Below, piece by piece: positions 43,531 to 54,546 of a stretch of DNA of 64,000 nt. The DNA comes from Spirochaeta cellobiosiphila DSM 17781. GTDB taxonomy: Bacteria > Spirochaetota > Spirochaetia > DSM-17781. Position 1 is the first letter of the stretch. Each line of letters begins with the position of its first letter. The notes below the pieces were generated by a model. That model did not search any database, was not told the origin of the DNA, and saw only the letters and a list, made by a program, of their open reading frames with translations. Both the position numbers and the translations under genes were made by a program. Location: contig NZ_KE384556.1 of NCBI RefSeq assembly GCF_000426705.1, forward strand, positions 118,876 through 182,875, in the 5' to 3' direction.

Positions 43531-45189
43531 ATGATACCAGCCTTACTTAACATGGTGGGAGGCTTAGGGATCTTCTTTATTGGAATGAAGATCATGAGTG
43601 ACAGTATCCAGAAATCCGCTGGAGATGGTTTCCACAAGCTCCTAAATGCCATGACAGGCAATCCTTTCTTTGCTATCTTGACCGGTTTATTAACCACAGC
43701 CGTTATTCAATCCTCATCAGCTACAACGGTAATGCTCGTTAGCTTGGTTAATGCAGGATTAATATCCCTCAAGCAATCTATCGGGGTTATAATGGGAGCC
43801 AATATAGGGACCACATTAACATCCTGGATTGTGTCCTTTCTAGGATTCAAGATTAAGATTTCCAGCTTTGCCCTGCCAGCTATAGCGTTTAGTCTTCCCC
43901 TACGTTTCAGTAAAAGGGAACGATTAAAGGATATATCTGGAATACTACTCGGCTTTGGACTGCTTTTCCTTGGATTGGAAGAAATGAAGGATGCTGTATC
44001 CGGTATTAAGGATAACACAGCAGCCTTTGAATTTGTCCAGCACTTAACAGGATTTGGTTTTGGTTCAACCTTACTGTTTATCTTTATAGGAACATTATTG
44101 ACCATAGCCGTACAATCTTCTTCCGCGGCAATGACCATTACCTTAACCTTTGCCTTTAATGGATGGATCCCCTTCCCCATTGCAGCGTCTATTGTCCTGG
44201 GTGAAAACATTGGAACAACCATTACAGCCTATTTAGCCTCATTAGAGATGAATGTTCACGCCAAGCGGACCGCTCGTGCTCACTTGATATTCAACATAAT
44301 CGGGGTTATTTGGATGATCATATTAATGAAACCGGCTTTGGCCTTAGTGGACTACCTTATACCCGGAGCTGCGAACGACACGGCAAGTATGCCTTTCCAT
44401 TTATCAGCCTTCCATTCTCTGTTCAATATCACTAACTCATTCTTACTCGTATGGTTCATTCCTCAGATAGAAAAGGCAGTTACCTATTTAATTCCTATGG
44501 AAGAAAAGGAAAGCACAGGACCTTACAAGATTCCTACGATTCCCAAGAATATTATGGAAAACAGCACATCCAATCTTATTAATGCCCAGTCAGAAGTAGG
44601 AAAAATGTCCCAAGTTGTCAGTGATATGATGGGATTATTTCAAGACTCCATAGGCAATGATGATAAACTCATTACTAAGAATGCTACGAAGATGGAAGAA
44701 CTGGATAACTTAACAATTCAAATGCAGGAAGAACTAACCCAATACCTTATTGATTGTTCTCTTGGTGATCTTAGCGAAGCCCAGGGACTCCAGTTAAGTG
44801 CCTTAGTCACCTCTGTCAACGAATTACATCGTATTGCACATGGCTGTTCCCAATCCCATAAGATATTACAGAACAGACCCCGTAAGAACTGGGACTTTCA
44901 TAAAGGAGCAGATAAAGAAATCACAAACTACAGTATGATGGTTAAAGATTTTCTTGATCTCAACACACAACTACTTAAGCAGAATGGCTCCCATCAAGAA
45001 CTGACGAAAGCAGAAGAACTTGAAGAAAGTATTAATATGACAAGAAAGAAACTAACAAAAACAGCCAGACAGAAGATCAAACAAGGGGGCAGCCTCAAGG
45101 GAGAGCTCTTCTATATGGAGATCATCCGTCACCTGGAACAAATTGGTGATTTCAGTCATAGTATGGCACAAGCGATTCATGTACTGTAA
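43531..45189 (+). CDS. Na/Pi cotransporter family protein with PhoU-like domain
   Basis: A 552-residue membrane protein. Two repeated Na_Pi_cotrans modules (residues about 1-150 and 160-300) each show the QSSSA motif (IQSSSATTVMLVSLVN, VQSSSAAMTITLTFAF) and GANIGTT/GENIGTT; the C-terminal ~200 residues are a PhoU-like helical domain. It likely exports or imports phosphate with sodium at the inner membrane. AGAGG upstream of ATG; a strong hairpin terminator follows. Confidence 0.92.
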   Translation: MIPALLNMVGGLGIFFIGMKIMSDSIQKSAGDGFHKLLNAMTGNPFFAILTGLLTTAVIQSSSATTVMLVSLVNAGLISLKQSIGVIMGANIGTTLTSWIVSFLGFKIKISSFALPAIAFSLPLRFSKRERLKDISGILLGFGLLFLGLEEMKDAVSGIKDNTAAFEFVQHLTGFGFGSTLLFIFIGTLLTIAVQSSSAAMTITLTFAFNGWIPFPIAASIVLGENIGTTITAYLASLEMNVHAKRTARAHLIFNIIGVIWMIILMKPALALVDYLIPGAANDTASMPFHLSAFHSLFNITNSFLLVWFIPQIEKAVTYLIPMEEKESTGPYKIPTIPKNIMENSTSNLINAQSEVGKMSQVVSDMMGLFQDSIGNDDKLITKNATKMEELDNLTIQMQEELTQYLIDCSLGDLSEAQGLQLSALVTSVNELHRIAHGCSQSHKILQNRPRKNWDFHKGADKEITNYSMMVKDFLDLNTQLLKQNGSHQELTKAEELEESINMTRKKLTKTARQKIKQGGSLKGELFYMEIIRHLEQIGDFSHSMAQAIHVL

Positions 45190-45198
45190 ATAAAAAAA

Positions 45199-45221
45199 GG
45201 CTGTTGCCCATGGCAACAGCC
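45199..45221. terminator. Bidirectional terminator, Na/Pi gene and MCP gene
   Basis: GGCTGTTGCC, loop CAT, GGCAACAGCC: ten perfect pairs. A run of A precedes it and a run of T follows, so it can stop transcription from both the Na/Pi gene and the convergent chemoreceptor. Confidence 0.9.
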
Positions 45222-45234
45222 CATCCTTTTTTTT

Positions 45235-47151
45235 TTACTCTTCTTCGAACGCGACTTCCGTATCTACCGGAACATCCTCATCGGAAGTAGTTTCTTCTAT
45301 AACATCCATGTCAGTTTTAAAGACCCTTACTTCTCTATCCAACTCATCACTAAGATCACCCATACGCTGACTAATAGTATTAATGTGTTGAACCGAAGAA
45401 GAGATCTCATCAATACCACCGGATATTTCCTGTATGGCACCGACGACTTCCATAGTTACAGAGGCCGTCTTATCAATCACTGAGTTAACATTACCAGTAT
45501 TATCGTTGATGTCAGAAGCCCCCTGTCGAACAGAATGAGATATCTGACTTAAGCTATTCATAGAGACCAGGATTTCAGAACTACCAGAGGATAGTTCACT
45601 CATACTTAAATCTATTTGCTTAAAGGAATCAGTGACTTGACCAATTCTACTTTCAATTTCCTTAAAAGAATCCTGCGTAATATGACCGGCTTCTTCAGCC
45701 TGCATGATGGCGTCAGTAATGCCCTTAAGGGAAGAACCAATTTCTTTAGAGTTTTTACCAGCAGCCTCAGCCAACTTACGAATCTCATCAGCGACAACAC
45801 TAAAACCCCGTCCAGCATCCCCGGCATGAGCAGCTTCTATCGCCGCATTCATTGCTAAGAGATTCGTCTGGGCAGATATTCCATTAATAATGGAAACCAT
45901 CTTCTTGATCTCTGTAACAAAATTAGCCACTTGACCAATATTATTCATGGTATTCTGAAGCTTCTCCCCCCCTGCTGTTGTTACCTTAACCAGTTCATCT
46001 GCGGTACTACTATTGGTAGCAGTTTGTTCGGATACGGTCTTAATAGAAGAAATCATTTGGTTAATGGCGGAAGAGGATTCCTCAACCATAGCAATCTGAT
46101 CATGAATCTGATCATTTAGTTCACCAACCCTTTTCTGGATGGTATGAGTAGATTCCTTGGTATTAGACATTTCCTGAGACAAATTGCTCACTTGCTTCTT
46201 AATAGATTCTGCATTAGCTGAGATCTGAACAGAAGCGGTTGAGGTTTCTTCTGCCAAGGTCAAAAGGTCAGTCTTTACTTCAATATTGGAAGTGGATACA
46301 TCCTTAATCTTCCCAAGAGACGTACGGAACTTTCCCTGAAGATCATTCATATTCTGAGCCAATTCCAGGAATTCCCCTTTGGCATTAACCTTTACATTGA
46401 GGGTAAAATCCCCCTTGGCTATTTCATTGAGGGAGAAACCAAGAGTATGAATACTCTTAACCAGGTGATTCGCCATCAAGGAGGAAATAAAGAGACTGGC
46501 TAATGCACCAATAAGAACAATGATGACGGCAATCCAATTAGCCCGGTTTACAACACTATTAACCTTATCAATAATGATCATATGCTGCTTGTCGAAGGTA
46601 TTAATAGAGGCATCTATAGCATCGGAAGCGATTTCAATATTCGTCATTAAGGTTCGGATATTAAACATCAATACAGCATAATCACTATTATCTTTATGAT
46701 TAGTGGACTGTAAGAACATCTCCATAACCGAAAACTCAGTTGATGAGGAGAAGACTTTAGCTGTCTGTGTTTGGACAGAAGCCAAATCTCTATCAATACT
46801 TGTAATTTTACTTTCTATAATTATTAGAAGAGCCTGGGAGTTCTTCAGAATATTACCAATCTCATCATTTAATGAGGGGAGAACCTTCAGTGTTTTTAAA
46901 CCACCAAAGGCATCACGAACCTGGTCTTTTGTTTCGTTCCAAACGACTGTTTGCTTTCTGAAAGGTTGAAAGGCAAAGTTGATCAATACAGAATCTAGTT
47001 CATTAAGCTGATCCTGTAATTCATTTATGACTTCCTCCTCCTCAGTAATAGCCGTTAGAGGAGATCTCAAAGCGAATATAATAAGTCCTGTTATTAAAAG
47101 AGTTACCAAGACACTGGAGATCAAAGCGTATAACTTCGCTTTAACTGACAT
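45235..47151 (-). CDS. Methyl-accepting chemotaxis protein
   Basis: A 638-residue chemoreceptor. TM1 (residues about 7-28) and TM2 (about 200-225) enclose a helical periplasmic sensor domain; HAMP follows ([20 protein letters not shown]), then the signalling hairpin with the conserved tip segment [20 protein letters not shown] and [20 protein letters not shown]. The acidic tail ([17 protein letters not shown]) carries no CheR-binding pentapeptide. Start 47151 is chosen because AAGGA lies about seven bases upstream and a TM segment follows; ligand unknown. Signals through CheA/CheW genes not in this window. Confidence 0.94.
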   Translation of the reverse strand: MSVKAKLYALISSVLVTLLITGLIIFALRSPLTAITEEEEVINELQDQLNELDSVLINFAFQPFRKQTVVWNETKDQVRDAFGGLKTLKVLPSLNDEIGNILKNSQALLIIIESKITSIDRDLASVQTQTAKVFSSSTEFSVMEMFLQSTNHKDNSDYAVLMFNIRTLMTNIEIASDAIDASINTFDKQHMIIIDKVNSVVNRANWIAVIIVLIGALASLFISSLMANHLVKSIHTLGFSLNEIAKGDFTLNVKVNAKGEFLELAQNMNDLQGKFRTSLGKIKDVSTSNIEVKTDLLTLAEETSTASVQISANAESIKKQVSNLSQEMSNTKESTHTIQKRVGELNDQIHDQIAMVEESSSAINQMISSIKTVSEQTATNSSTADELVKVTTAGGEKLQNTMNNIGQVANFVTEIKKMVSIINGISAQTNLLAMNAAIEAAHAGDAGRGFSVVADEIRKLAEAAGKNSKEIGSSLKGITDAIMQAEEAGHITQDSFKEIESRIGQVTDSFKQIDLSMSELSSGSSEILVSMNSLSQISHSVRQGASDINDNTGNVNSVIDKTASVTMEVVGAIQEISGGIDEISSSVQHINTISQRMGDLSDELDREVRVFKTDMDVIEETTSDEDVPVDTEVAFEEE

Positions 47152-47206
47152 AACACATCCTTCAAAGAGTATTTCAAACATACTTGATATATTATTTTAT
47201 GAAATT

Positions 47207-47242
47207 TAATAGTAGTTATTCTAACTGAAAAAACTACTATTA
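47207..47242. repeat. Inverted repeat between clpB and the MCP gene
   Basis: Arms TAATAGTAGTT and AACTACTATTA (11 perfect pairs) with a 14-base loop. It lies upstream of the MCP start and downstream of clpB. No T run follows it on the minus strand, so it may be an operator or a weak terminator of clpB. Confidence 0.5.
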
Positions 47243-47276
47243 TACTATCACGCCTCGTTAAAGGATGCAATTTCTT

Positions 47277-49862
47277 TTAAGTCAGTCCTTTTTTTTTAAA
47301 GTCCAGGTCATCCCCCTTTACATCAATAATAATGGTGTCCCCTTCAACAAACTCACCAGCCAGGATTCTCTTGGCAAGAGGGTTCTGAATATAATTCTGA
47401 ATGGTTCTTTTTAAGGGTCTGGCCCCAAAGGCAGGATCATATCCAGCTTTAGCAAGATACGCTTTAGCCGCCTTGGATACCTGTAAGGATAAACGCCTTT
47501 CCATCAAGCGCTTCTTCAGGCGATCAAGTTGAATATCAACAATGCCTACAAGATGGCTTTCATCTAAACGTTTAAAGGTAAGAACATCATCCAGACGGTT
47601 CAGAAACTCAGGTCTAAAGTGAGCTCTCAGTCTATCATCAAGAGCCCCTTGAATGGCATCCATATCTTCTGAGCCCAGAATCAAATCAGAACCAATATTG
47701 GATGTTAAGATGACAATAGTGTTTCTAAAGTCGACCTTTCTGCCCTGACCATCTGTCAGGCGCCCTTCATCTAATAACTGCAACAAAGTGTTAAAGACTT
47801 CCGGATGAGCTTTTTCAACCTCATCAAAGAGAATAACGCTGTATGGTCTTCGCCGTACCGCTTCTGTTAACTGGCCCCCCTGTTCATAGCCCACATATCC
47901 GGGAGGAGCACCAATTAAGCGGCTCACAGCATGTTTCTCCATATATTCAGACATATCGATTCTAGTAAGGGATTTCTCATCGTTAAAAAGAAAATCAGCC
48001 AAAGTTTTGGCCAGTTCTGTTTTACCCACACCTGTCGGCCCGAGGAAAAGGAAAGACCCTAAGGGCTTATCAATATCTGATAAACCTGCTTTATTCCGTC
48101 TAATAGTATCGGACAAAGCCACAATGGCTTCTTCTTGTCCCACAACTCTCCGGGATAAGATATCTTCCAGTTCCAGGAGTTTTTGTTTTTCACTGGACAT
48201 CATTTTATTAACAGGGATACCTGTCCAGGTACTCACCACATTGGCTATATCCTCTTCCCCAACTTCTTCCCGTAGAAGAGAACCTTCATTCTGAAGTTTT
48301 TCCAGCTGGACAGACTTATCCTCCAAAGCCTTTATAGCTTGAGGAAGCAAACCATGTTTCACCTCAGCTGCTTTTTGAAGATTCCCGTCTCTTTCATATC
48401 TGGACTCATCAGCTCTTAAGGTTTCCAGGTTTTGCTTTAGGTTCTGAATCTCCTGAATAACACCTCTTTCATTGTCCCATTTCAGACGAAGGGCATCCCT
48501 TTCATGGTTGATTTCAGATAGTTCCTTATTCACATTTTCCAAACGTTCCTTGCTAGCTGGATCGTCCTCACGGGATAAAGCCTGTTTTTCAATTCCTAAT
48601 TGAAGGATCTTTCTTTCCAGCTTATCCAGGGCCACAGGCTGGCTTTCGATCTCCATTTTAATACGACTGGCTGCTTCATCCATTAAATCAATAGCCTTAT
48701 CCGGCAAAAACCTGTTTGTAATGTAGCGGTCAGATAAAGTGGCTGCCGCAACAAGAGCTTCATCTTTAATACGAACCCCGTGGTGAACTTCATAACGTTC
48801 GCTTAACCCTCTCAGGATGGTAATCGTATCTTCAACGCTTGGTTCAGGTGTATAGACCTGTTGAAAACGCCTTTCTAAAGCAGGATCCTTTTCAATATAC
48901 TGACGATACTCATCAAGAGTGGTTGCCCCGATAGTATGGATCTCCCCTCTGGCTAGAGCCGGTTTTAGCAAGTTAGAGGCATCAGTTGACCCTTCTGCAG
49001 CTCCTGCCCCCACCATGGTGTGAAGTTCATCAATGAAAAGAATGATGGATCCATCAGATTCTGTCACTTCATGAATGACAGCCTTAAGCCTTTCTTCGAA
49101 TTCCCCCCGGAACTTGGCCCCTGCAATAAGAGCACCCATATCCAGAGCGAGAACTTTTTTACTGCGCAAGGATTCTGGAACATCACCAGCGACGATCCTT
49201 CGGGCTAGACCTTCCACAATGGCGGTCTTTCCGACACCAGGCTCTCCAATAAGGACAGGATTATTCTTGGTTCTCCGTGACAGAACTTGAACGACACGAC
49301 GAATTTCTTCATCCCGACCAATAACCGGATCAAGCTTTTCCCTCCTGGCTAAAGCCGTAAGGTCCCGACAGTACTTATCCAATACCTGGTATTTATTCTC
49401 AGGGTTCTGATCCACAACCCGCTGATTACCTCTCACCTGTTGTAATCCCTGCATCACCGTATCTCTGGTGATACCATTGAGTTTGAGGAGATTTTTAATG
49501 CCTTCAGAGACTTCCATCAAGCCGATGAATAGATGTTCTGTAGATATGTATTCATCCTTAAGAGAAGAAGATTCCTTTTCCGCTAAACGTAAAACCTTAT
49601 GAATAGCTTCTGAGGTATGAATATTAATAGAGTCACCATGAACGGTAGGCTTCTGATGAATAGATTTAAGAACTTCCTCCTCAAGAAGACTTTTATTAGC
49701 TCCCAATTTGGCCATCAAAGGAGGAATGATCCCTTCCTTTTGTTTTAATAAGGCTAATAACAAGTGTTCAGGATCAACAGAAGATTGATGATTTTCCTGA
49801 GCTATTGATCCTGCTTGTGATAAGGCTTCTTGAGCTTTAATAGTTAGTTGATCTTGCAACAT
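47277..49862 (-). CDS. clpB: ClpB ATP-dependent disaggregase
   Basis: An 861-residue Hsp100 chaperone that, with DnaK, rescues aggregated proteins. Order: N domain ([20 protein letters not shown]), AAA1 with Walker [15 protein letters not shown] and Walker B LFIDELHT, the middle coiled coil (about residues 400-525), AAA2 with [14 protein letters not shown], and the C-terminal domain with [17 protein letters not shown]. Length matches E. coli ClpB (857). I saw no CIRCE element (TTAGCACTC-type) in the 107-bp upstream gap. It is divergent from an ABC exporter gene. Confidence 0.97.
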   Translation of the reverse strand: MLQDQLTIKAQEALSQAGSIAQENHQSSVDPEHLLLALLKQKEGIIPPLMAKLGANKSLLEEEVLKSIHQKPTVHGDSINIHTSEAIHKVLRLAEKESSSLKDEYISTEHLFIGLMEVSEGIKNLLKLNGITRDTVMQGLQQVRGNQRVVDQNPENKYQVLDKYCRDLTALARREKLDPVIGRDEEIRRVVQVLSRRTKNNPVLIGEPGVGKTAIVEGLARRIVAGDVPESLRSKKVLALDMGALIAGAKFRGEFEERLKAVIHEVTESDGSIILFIDELHTMVGAGAAEGSTDASNLLKPALARGEIHTIGATTLDEYRQYIEKDPALERRFQQVYTPEPSVEDTITILRGLSERYEVHHGVRIKDEALVAAATLSDRYITNRFLPDKAIDLMDEAASRIKMEIESQPVALDKLERKILQLGIEKQALSREDDPASKERLENVNKELSEINHERDALRLKWDNERGVIQEIQNLKQNLETLRADESRYERDGNLQKAAEVKHGLLPQAIKALEDKSVQLEKLQNEGSLLREEVGEEDIANVVSTWTGIPVNKMMSSEKQKLLELEDILSRRVVGQEEAIVALSDTIRRNKAGLSDIDKPLGSFLFLGPTGVGKTELAKTLADFLFNDEKSLTRIDMSEYMEKHAVSRLIGAPPGYVGYEQGGQLTEAVRRRPYSVILFDEVEKAHPEVFNTLLQLLDEGRLTDGQGRKVDFRNTIVILTSNIGSDLILGSEDMDAIQGALDDRLRAHFRPEFLNRLDDVLTFKRLDESHLVGIVDIQLDRLKKRLMERRLSLQVSKAAKAYLAKAGYDPAFGARPLKRTIQNYIQNPLAKRILAGEFVEGDTIIIDVKGDDLDFKKKGLT

Positions 49863-49992
49863 ATCCTTACTCCCTGTAAGAAGTTTATTTTATGGAAAAA
49901 AAATACATACACAAATAAAGAAAATCAACTGTTCTATAAATTTGCGTAATTAAAAAGCAAAGGCTATAATGCCCGCTAAGGAGATAGCTGCC

Positions 49993-51726
49993 ATGGATTT
50001 TCGCTTCAAAGACTTGCCCAGAGCCATATGGTATTTTTTCTACGGAGACAGGAAAAAGTTCATAACCTTTGCCATTATTCTCAACATTGTACTCTTGAGT
50101 GAATCCCTGCCCCCTTACATTATTGGACGTGTAGTTAATTTCTTAACAAACTATCACCAGGGTGATTCCATGAATCCCTTAATATACTATGCCCTATTCC
50201 TGGCTATTGCTACGGGGATATTCGCCTTTATAAGATTAGAGTGTAAAAAGCAGATCGAAATCATTAGTGTCAACGCCCGGTATCGAGCCAAGACCTGGGG
50301 CTTTCAAAAATTAGTAGACTTTAGCCTATCCTGGCATCAACAGGAGTCAACAGGGAATAAAGCCCAGCGTCTCATCACAGGAAGTGAAGCTATCCGGCAA
50401 TGGGTTATCGATCTCATGAATGTGATATTCCCCACATTCAGCTCATTCCTCATTGTCCTGGTCACCTGTGTCTTACTAAGCCCCATATTTGCAATATTCT
50501 TTATCTACTACTTTGTTGTCCTCGTAATGACAGAACTCTATTTTGATCGAAAAATATCCTTACTCAGTGATACCATTAACAAAGCAATGGAAAACGCCTC
50601 AGGCCGTTTTGTTGAAGGGGCCAGTAATATAACCTCAGTAAAAGCTTTAGGGGCTGGACAGGAATTATCAAAACAAATCAACGATAAAGAACAGCTGACT
50701 CAGAAGTTTTCCCAGGATCGGGTACGATTAGGAGTAATCAAATGGCAGGCCGTTCAATGGCATAATGCCATTAGTTGGGGAATGTTCCTATTCTTCGTAG
50801 GTTATCTCGTGATCAATCAGCGTTTATCCATTGGCTTGGTTACGACCTACACCATGTATTTTGCCCGCCTGAGGGAAGGAGCCACTCGCTTTACCAACCA
50901 ATTTCAACTGATGATAGAACAAAAGTCTAACCTGGGACGAATGATGAATATCTTCTGGACGGAAAACACTTTAAAGACAGGAGAGGAACATTTCCCCCCT
51001 AAGCTTGAATCTATCCAATTCAACAAAGTCCAATTTGCCTATCAAGACAAAACAATCCTCAAGGATATCACCTTCGGGATTAATCAAGGACAGATTATTG
51101 GAATGGCTGGAGAATCAGGATCTGGAAAATCAACCATCTTTAAGCTTCTACTCGGTTTATATCATCCTAATCAAGGTCAGATCCATTATGATGCGTTAGA
51201 TCTAACACAGATAAAACAGGAAGAACTAACCAAAAATATATCCATTGTCCTACAGGAAACAGAATTGTTTGCCATATCCTTAGTGGAAAATGTAACCATG
51301 GGGAGGAATTTCGATCCCCTTCTCTTTGATAAAGCCTGCCATATAGCCAATCTAACACCTGTTATAGAAAAACTACCAAGAGGCAGAGATACCATACTAG
51401 GAGAAAAAGGCTACTCCCTTTCAGGAGGAGAACGACAGAGAATAGGCATAGCCCGGGCCATCTACCTTAATCCCCAAATCCTTCTTATGGATGAATGTAC
51501 CTCAGCCCTGGATGCCAAGACAGAAGAATCAATCATGTCCCGTTTATTGGAATATCAATCAGAAACAGGTATGACTATTATTATGATAGCCCATAATGTC
51601 AAAACCCTGGCTCAGACTCATAAAATTCTATTGTTTGATCAGGGACGACTAGTGAGAGAGTCTGATTACCAGACTCTCCTTAAGGAAGATGAAAGGTTCA
51701 ATCAAAAGGCGATTGATCGTAAGTAG
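49993..51726 (+). CDS. ABC exporter, fused membrane and ATPase domains
   Basis: A 577-residue type IV half-transporter: six membrane helices (about residues 15-300), then an NBD with Walker A GESGSGKSTIFK, signature LSGGERQRIGIARAI, Walker B LLMDECTSALD and H-loop IMIAHNVKTLA. Such half-transporters dimerise; here no partner half is adjacent, so it is likely a homodimer. Substrate unknown. Start 49993 is chosen because AAGGAG lies nine bases upstream; the frame from 49969 would place that ribosome site inside the gene. Confidence 0.9.
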   Translation: MDFRFKDLPRAIWYFFYGDRKKFITFAIILNIVLLSESLPPYIIGRVVNFLTNYHQGDSMNPLIYYALFLAIATGIFAFIRLECKKQIEIISVNARYRAKTWGFQKLVDFSLSWHQQESTGNKAQRLITGSEAIRQWVIDLMNVIFPTFSSFLIVLVTCVLLSPIFAIFFIYYFVVLVMTELYFDRKISLLSDTINKAMENASGRFVEGASNITSVKALGAGQELSKQINDKEQLTQKFSQDRVRLGVIKWQAVQWHNAISWGMFLFFVGYLVINQRLSIGLVTTYTMYFARLREGATRFTNQFQLMIEQKSNLGRMMNIFWTENTLKTGEEHFPPKLESIQFNKVQFAYQDKTILKDITFGINQGQIIGMAGESGSGKSTIFKLLLGLYHPNQGQIHYDALDLTQIKQEELTKNISIVLQETELFAISLVENVTMGRNFDPLLFDKACHIANLTPVIEKLPRGRDTILGEKGYSLSGGERQRIGIARAIYLNPQILLMDECTSALDAKTEESIMSRLLEYQSETGMTIIMIAHNVKTLAQTHKILLFDQGRLVRESDYQTLLKEDERFNQKAIDRK

Positions 51727-51729
51727 TCC

Positions 51730-52431
51730 TTACTCTGCCATGACACTGGCTGCTTCGACAAAACCTTTTATTAGGGGATGGGGATGTTCCAGTGTCCATC
51801 TCGATTGGGGGACAAATAAAGTGGATATAAAAAAAGGATGATCTCCCAATTCCAGTATTCGGATCTCATTATCATCATCGACACCGCTTATTAAGACATC
51901 AGGATGATTCAACCGAGGTCTGAAATCAGGGTTTATTCCAAAGTTACAATAATAGTCTTCATCGGCTAGGGCCTTCCCATAGAGAGCAAAAGCCTGACTT
52001 CCTTTTTTAATATGGACAGTCATGGTCTTACCTTTTAAGGAACATTGTAACTTGCTAATGAATAACACAGAGGATTCATGATCATATTCTTCGTGTTGAG
52101 CTTCAGTATAACCTAGTAAGTTCCTGGCTATCTCTATAACAGAATGCTGGAAACCAGCACAGGTACCTAAATGAGGAATAAGGTTTTCCCGGGCATAACG
52201 AATACCACTGATAGCGCCTTCCAGACTATGAAAGGGACTACCAGGAGCACTCCAAATACCATGGTAGGGCAAAAGTATGGAAGAACCTTCTTCATCAAGT
52301 AATTTTGTATCAATCCAATCAATCTGGGCTGTTTTTCCCAAAGAGGAAGACATCTCTTCCAGTGATTTTTCGAGTAGGATATGGGTCTGATTATCATCCT
52401 GATACTCACCAATTACAGCAAACTTAATCAT
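51730..52431 (-). CDS. CTP-synthase C-terminal-like glutamine amidotransferase domain protein
   Basis: A 233-residue stand-alone class I amidotransferase fold similar to the PyrG glutaminase domain: FAVIGEYQDDN start, WSAPGSPFHSLEGAISGIRY, nucleophile elbow HLGTCAGFQH with Cys94, and late HPHPLIKGFVEAA with the His. No synthetase domain is attached. Databases hold a family described as CTP-synthase C-terminal-region-related (seleno)proteins; here the nucleophile is an ordinary Cys codon. It may act on a different partner. GGAGG precedes the ATG; convergent with the ABC exporter at three bases. Confidence 0.72.
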   Translation of the reverse strand: MIKFAVIGEYQDDNQTHILLEKSLEEMSSSLGKTAQIDWIDTKLLDEEGSSILLPYHGIWSAPGSPFHSLEGAISGIRYARENLIPHLGTCAGFQHSVIEIARNLLGYTEAQHEEYDHESSVLFISKLQCSLKGKTMTVHIKKGSQAFALYGKALADEDYYCNFGINPDFRPRLNHPDVLISGVDDDNEIRILELGDHPFFISTLFVPQSRWTLEHPHPLIKGFVEAASVMAE

Positions 52432-52443
52432 AGCACCTCCAAA

Positions 52444-52473
52444 TAAAAAAAGCTGAGATCATAATCTCAGCTT
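52444..52473 (-). terminator. Terminator after the YhdH-type gene
   Basis: On the minus strand AAGCTGAGAT, a four-base loop, ATCTCAGCTT, then a T-rich run. It lies just past the stop of the oxidoreductase and before the amidotransferase gene. Confidence 0.87.
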
Positions 52474-52478
52474 ATCAA

Positions 52479-53471
52479 TTACCACTTAAGGACACTTCGT
52501 CCCAAGGAATTTCCTTTGATCATACGATCTAGTTCCTCTCCTAATTGGGTTGGCTCAATAATACGATAAGAACCATCCCTATCTTCAAGGCGCCATTCAT
52601 CGGCCATTTTTGTCCAAAGATAGCGTCTAAGCTCATCAGGACAATTTTGTGAATCGATACCGAATAAGGACACACCCCTTAATATAAAGGGATAAACACT
52701 GGTATGAAGGTCACCAGAGGAAGCATTACCGCATAAGGAGACAGCCCCCTGTGCTTTGATGGAAGTAAGGATATTCTCTAATACAGGACCACCTAACGTA
52801 TCAATAGCTCCTGCATAAATACTTTTATTCAACACCCTTGAAGGAGAAGATTCCCATTCCTGGCGTTTTACTATAGAGGTAGCACCCAGACTATGAAGAA
52901 AAGAATCTTGATCGGTTTTACCAGTTACAGCATGTACTTCATATCCCAATTTCTTTAGCAATCTGATGGCTACGGATCCCACGCCTCCTGTAGAGCCTGT
53001 TACCACAACCGGACCTAAAGTAGGAGGAATAACACTGATAACCTTATTCACGGCCATAGCAGCTGTTAAACCAGCAGTCCCCCAAGCCATAGCATCCTCT
53101 AAGGACATACCTTCAGGTAAAGGCACAGCCCAATGGGCGGGAACTTGAATGTATTCCCCAAAACCTCCTGGACAATTCATACCCAAATCATAACCTGTAA
53201 CAATAACCTGATCTCCTGATTTAAAAGCATCATTATTGTTTGAAGAGACAACGACCCCGGAAGCATCAATCCCCGGAGTATGAGGATAACTTCTGGTAAC
53301 CCCTTTGTTTCCAATATTGGATAGGGCGTCTTTATAATTTAAGGAAGAATAGTGGACTTTGATAAGAAGATCTCCCTCTGGAAGATCGGAAAGAGAACGT
53401 TCCACTAACGTTCCCTTATACTGTCCCGCCTGTTCTTCAACGAGATAAGCTTTAAATGTTCTATCACTCAT
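52479..53471 (-). CDS. YhdH/AcuI-type medium-chain NADPH oxidoreductase
   Basis: A 330-residue MDR enzyme without structural zinc; relatives reduce acryloyl-CoA or quinones with NADPH. It shows the start KAYLVEEQAG, VHYSSLNYKDALSNIGNKG, YPHTPGIDASGVV, the nucleotide loop TGSTGGVGSVAIRLLKKLGY and MIKGNSLGRSVLKW at the C-terminus. The long open frame (to 53510) contains a TG-rich leader; the start at 53471 leaves the family-like N-terminus SDRTFKAYLVEE. A terminator follows. Role in acrylyl detoxification is inferred from the family. Confidence 0.88.
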   Translation of the reverse strand: MSDRTFKAYLVEEQAGQYKGTLVERSLSDLPEGDLLIKVHYSSLNYKDALSNIGNKGVTRSYPHTPGIDASGVVVSSNNNDAFKSGDQVIVTGYDLGMNCPGGFGEYIQVPAHWAVPLPEGMSLEDAMAWGTAGLTAAMAVNKVISVIPPTLGPVVVTGSTGGVGSVAIRLLKKLGYEVHAVTGKTDQDSFLHSLGATSIVKRQEWESSPSRVLNKSIYAGAIDTLGGPVLENILTSIKAQGAVSLCGNASSGDLHTSVYPFILRGVSLFGIDSQNCPDELRRYLWTKMADEWRLEDRDGSYRIIEPTQLGEELDRMIKGNSLGRSVLKW

Positions 53472-53583
53472 AATGAAATAAATATTAGCCTTTAGGTCAT
53501 TCTTAGTCAATGTTGATGAGAATCCTAAGAGCGTTGTATAATCTGTTCTATTAATAATGTTTATTAGTAGGAGCTCTAAAGAA

Positions 53584-54546
53584 ATGAAAAAACTATTTTC
53601 CTTATATGTACTAACATTCCTAACTATGTATTCCCTCTATTCTCAAGCTAATCCAAAGTTTGATTTCCCCTTTTCCACAGAGGCTATCAAATGGGCACAA
53701 TCCTATTCTTCCCCGATGAAATCGGATTACCCTGGTATTGATAGCTATAAAAAGGCTCTTGATTTTTACAATAACAGACAATATCAAAAGGCTGAAAATC
53801 TGCTTGTGGATCTACTTATGAGTGATTCCCATCCTGATGTTTATTATCTATTAGGAGATGTATTATATGATACCGGTCGCTATGGGGATGCTATTTATCC
53901 CTATATTAGTGCAGGAGATTCTCATTACTATAGGTCTGATTATGCCTGGTACAATGCCAGTTGCAGTGTGTCCCTTTACATGAGTAATGAGGAGGATGTC
54001 CAGCGTTATGTGATCCAGGCTCGTGAATACCTCTACCGAGCCTTTGAAGCAGGTTATGATCATTATGACCATGCGCTGGAAGATAAGGACTTAGAAAACC
54101 TTAGAGCCCTTGATACAAAAACCAATGATTGGATCAAAGGGTATAGCAGGATACCAGTGAAAGCCCGCTTTCTGGTTGGATTTTATTATGTAGCGCCAAC
54201 AATGACTTCTGATGGTATGGGGAAAAGATACTACATCTATCCTGATGGAACTTATGAATACTACTATCCTGAGAGTTATGAAATAGAAGAAACATCCCTC
54301 CTGAGTCAACATGGACAATGGACAGCCATCGTCAAAAATGATCAGTCCATCGATTTAAGACTGACCCCTCTTAAGGCCTACTTCGGCAGTGGAGCCATTA
54401 TAGATAGTGAAGAGCCAGTCCAGATTTATAAAAACATTCAGAAAGGCTCCTACGATGACATTCTTACCATATCAGCCAAAGGCTTAGGCACTCTCTACCG
54501 TAGATCTATTGATCCAGAAGATTATGCCCATCAAAAAACCAGATAA
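53584..54546 (+). CDS. Exported TPR-like repeat protein
   Basis: A 320-residue protein with a signal peptide (KKLFSLYVLTFLTMYSLYSQA). Residues about 45-130 form TPR-like repeats (ALDFYNNRQYQKAENLLVDL, DVYYLLGDVLYDTGRYGDAI). The rest contains strand-rich sequence ending YRRSIDPEDYAHQKTR. Function unknown; TPR parts usually mediate binding. AGGAG about ten bases before 53584 and a hydrophobic start support this start over 53557. Convergent overlap of 16 bp with DUF2278-LTD. Confidence 0.72.
   Translation: MKKLFSLYVLTFLTMYSLYSQANPKFDFPFSTEAIKWAQSYSSPMKSDYPGIDSYKKALDFYNNRQYQKAENLLVDLLMSDSHPDVYYLLGDVLYDTGRYGDAIYPYISAGDSHYYRSDYAWYNASCSVSLYMSNEEDVQRYVIQAREYLYRAFEAGYDHYDHALEDKDLENLRALDTKTNDWIKGYSRIPVKARFLVGFYYVAPTMTSDGMGKRYYIYPDGTYEYYYPESYEIEETSLLSQHGQWTAIVKNDQSIDLRLTPLKAYFGSGAIIDSEEPVQIYKNIQKGSYDDILTISAKGLGTLYRRSIDPEDYAHQKTR

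Noticed and set aside
43707..44222. 171-residue minus-strand frame
   Set aside because: Antisense to the Na/Pi cotransporter; composition typical of a shadow frame.
49863..49992. CIRCE heat-shock element before clpB
   Set aside because: No TTAGCACTC and inverted partner is present in the gap.
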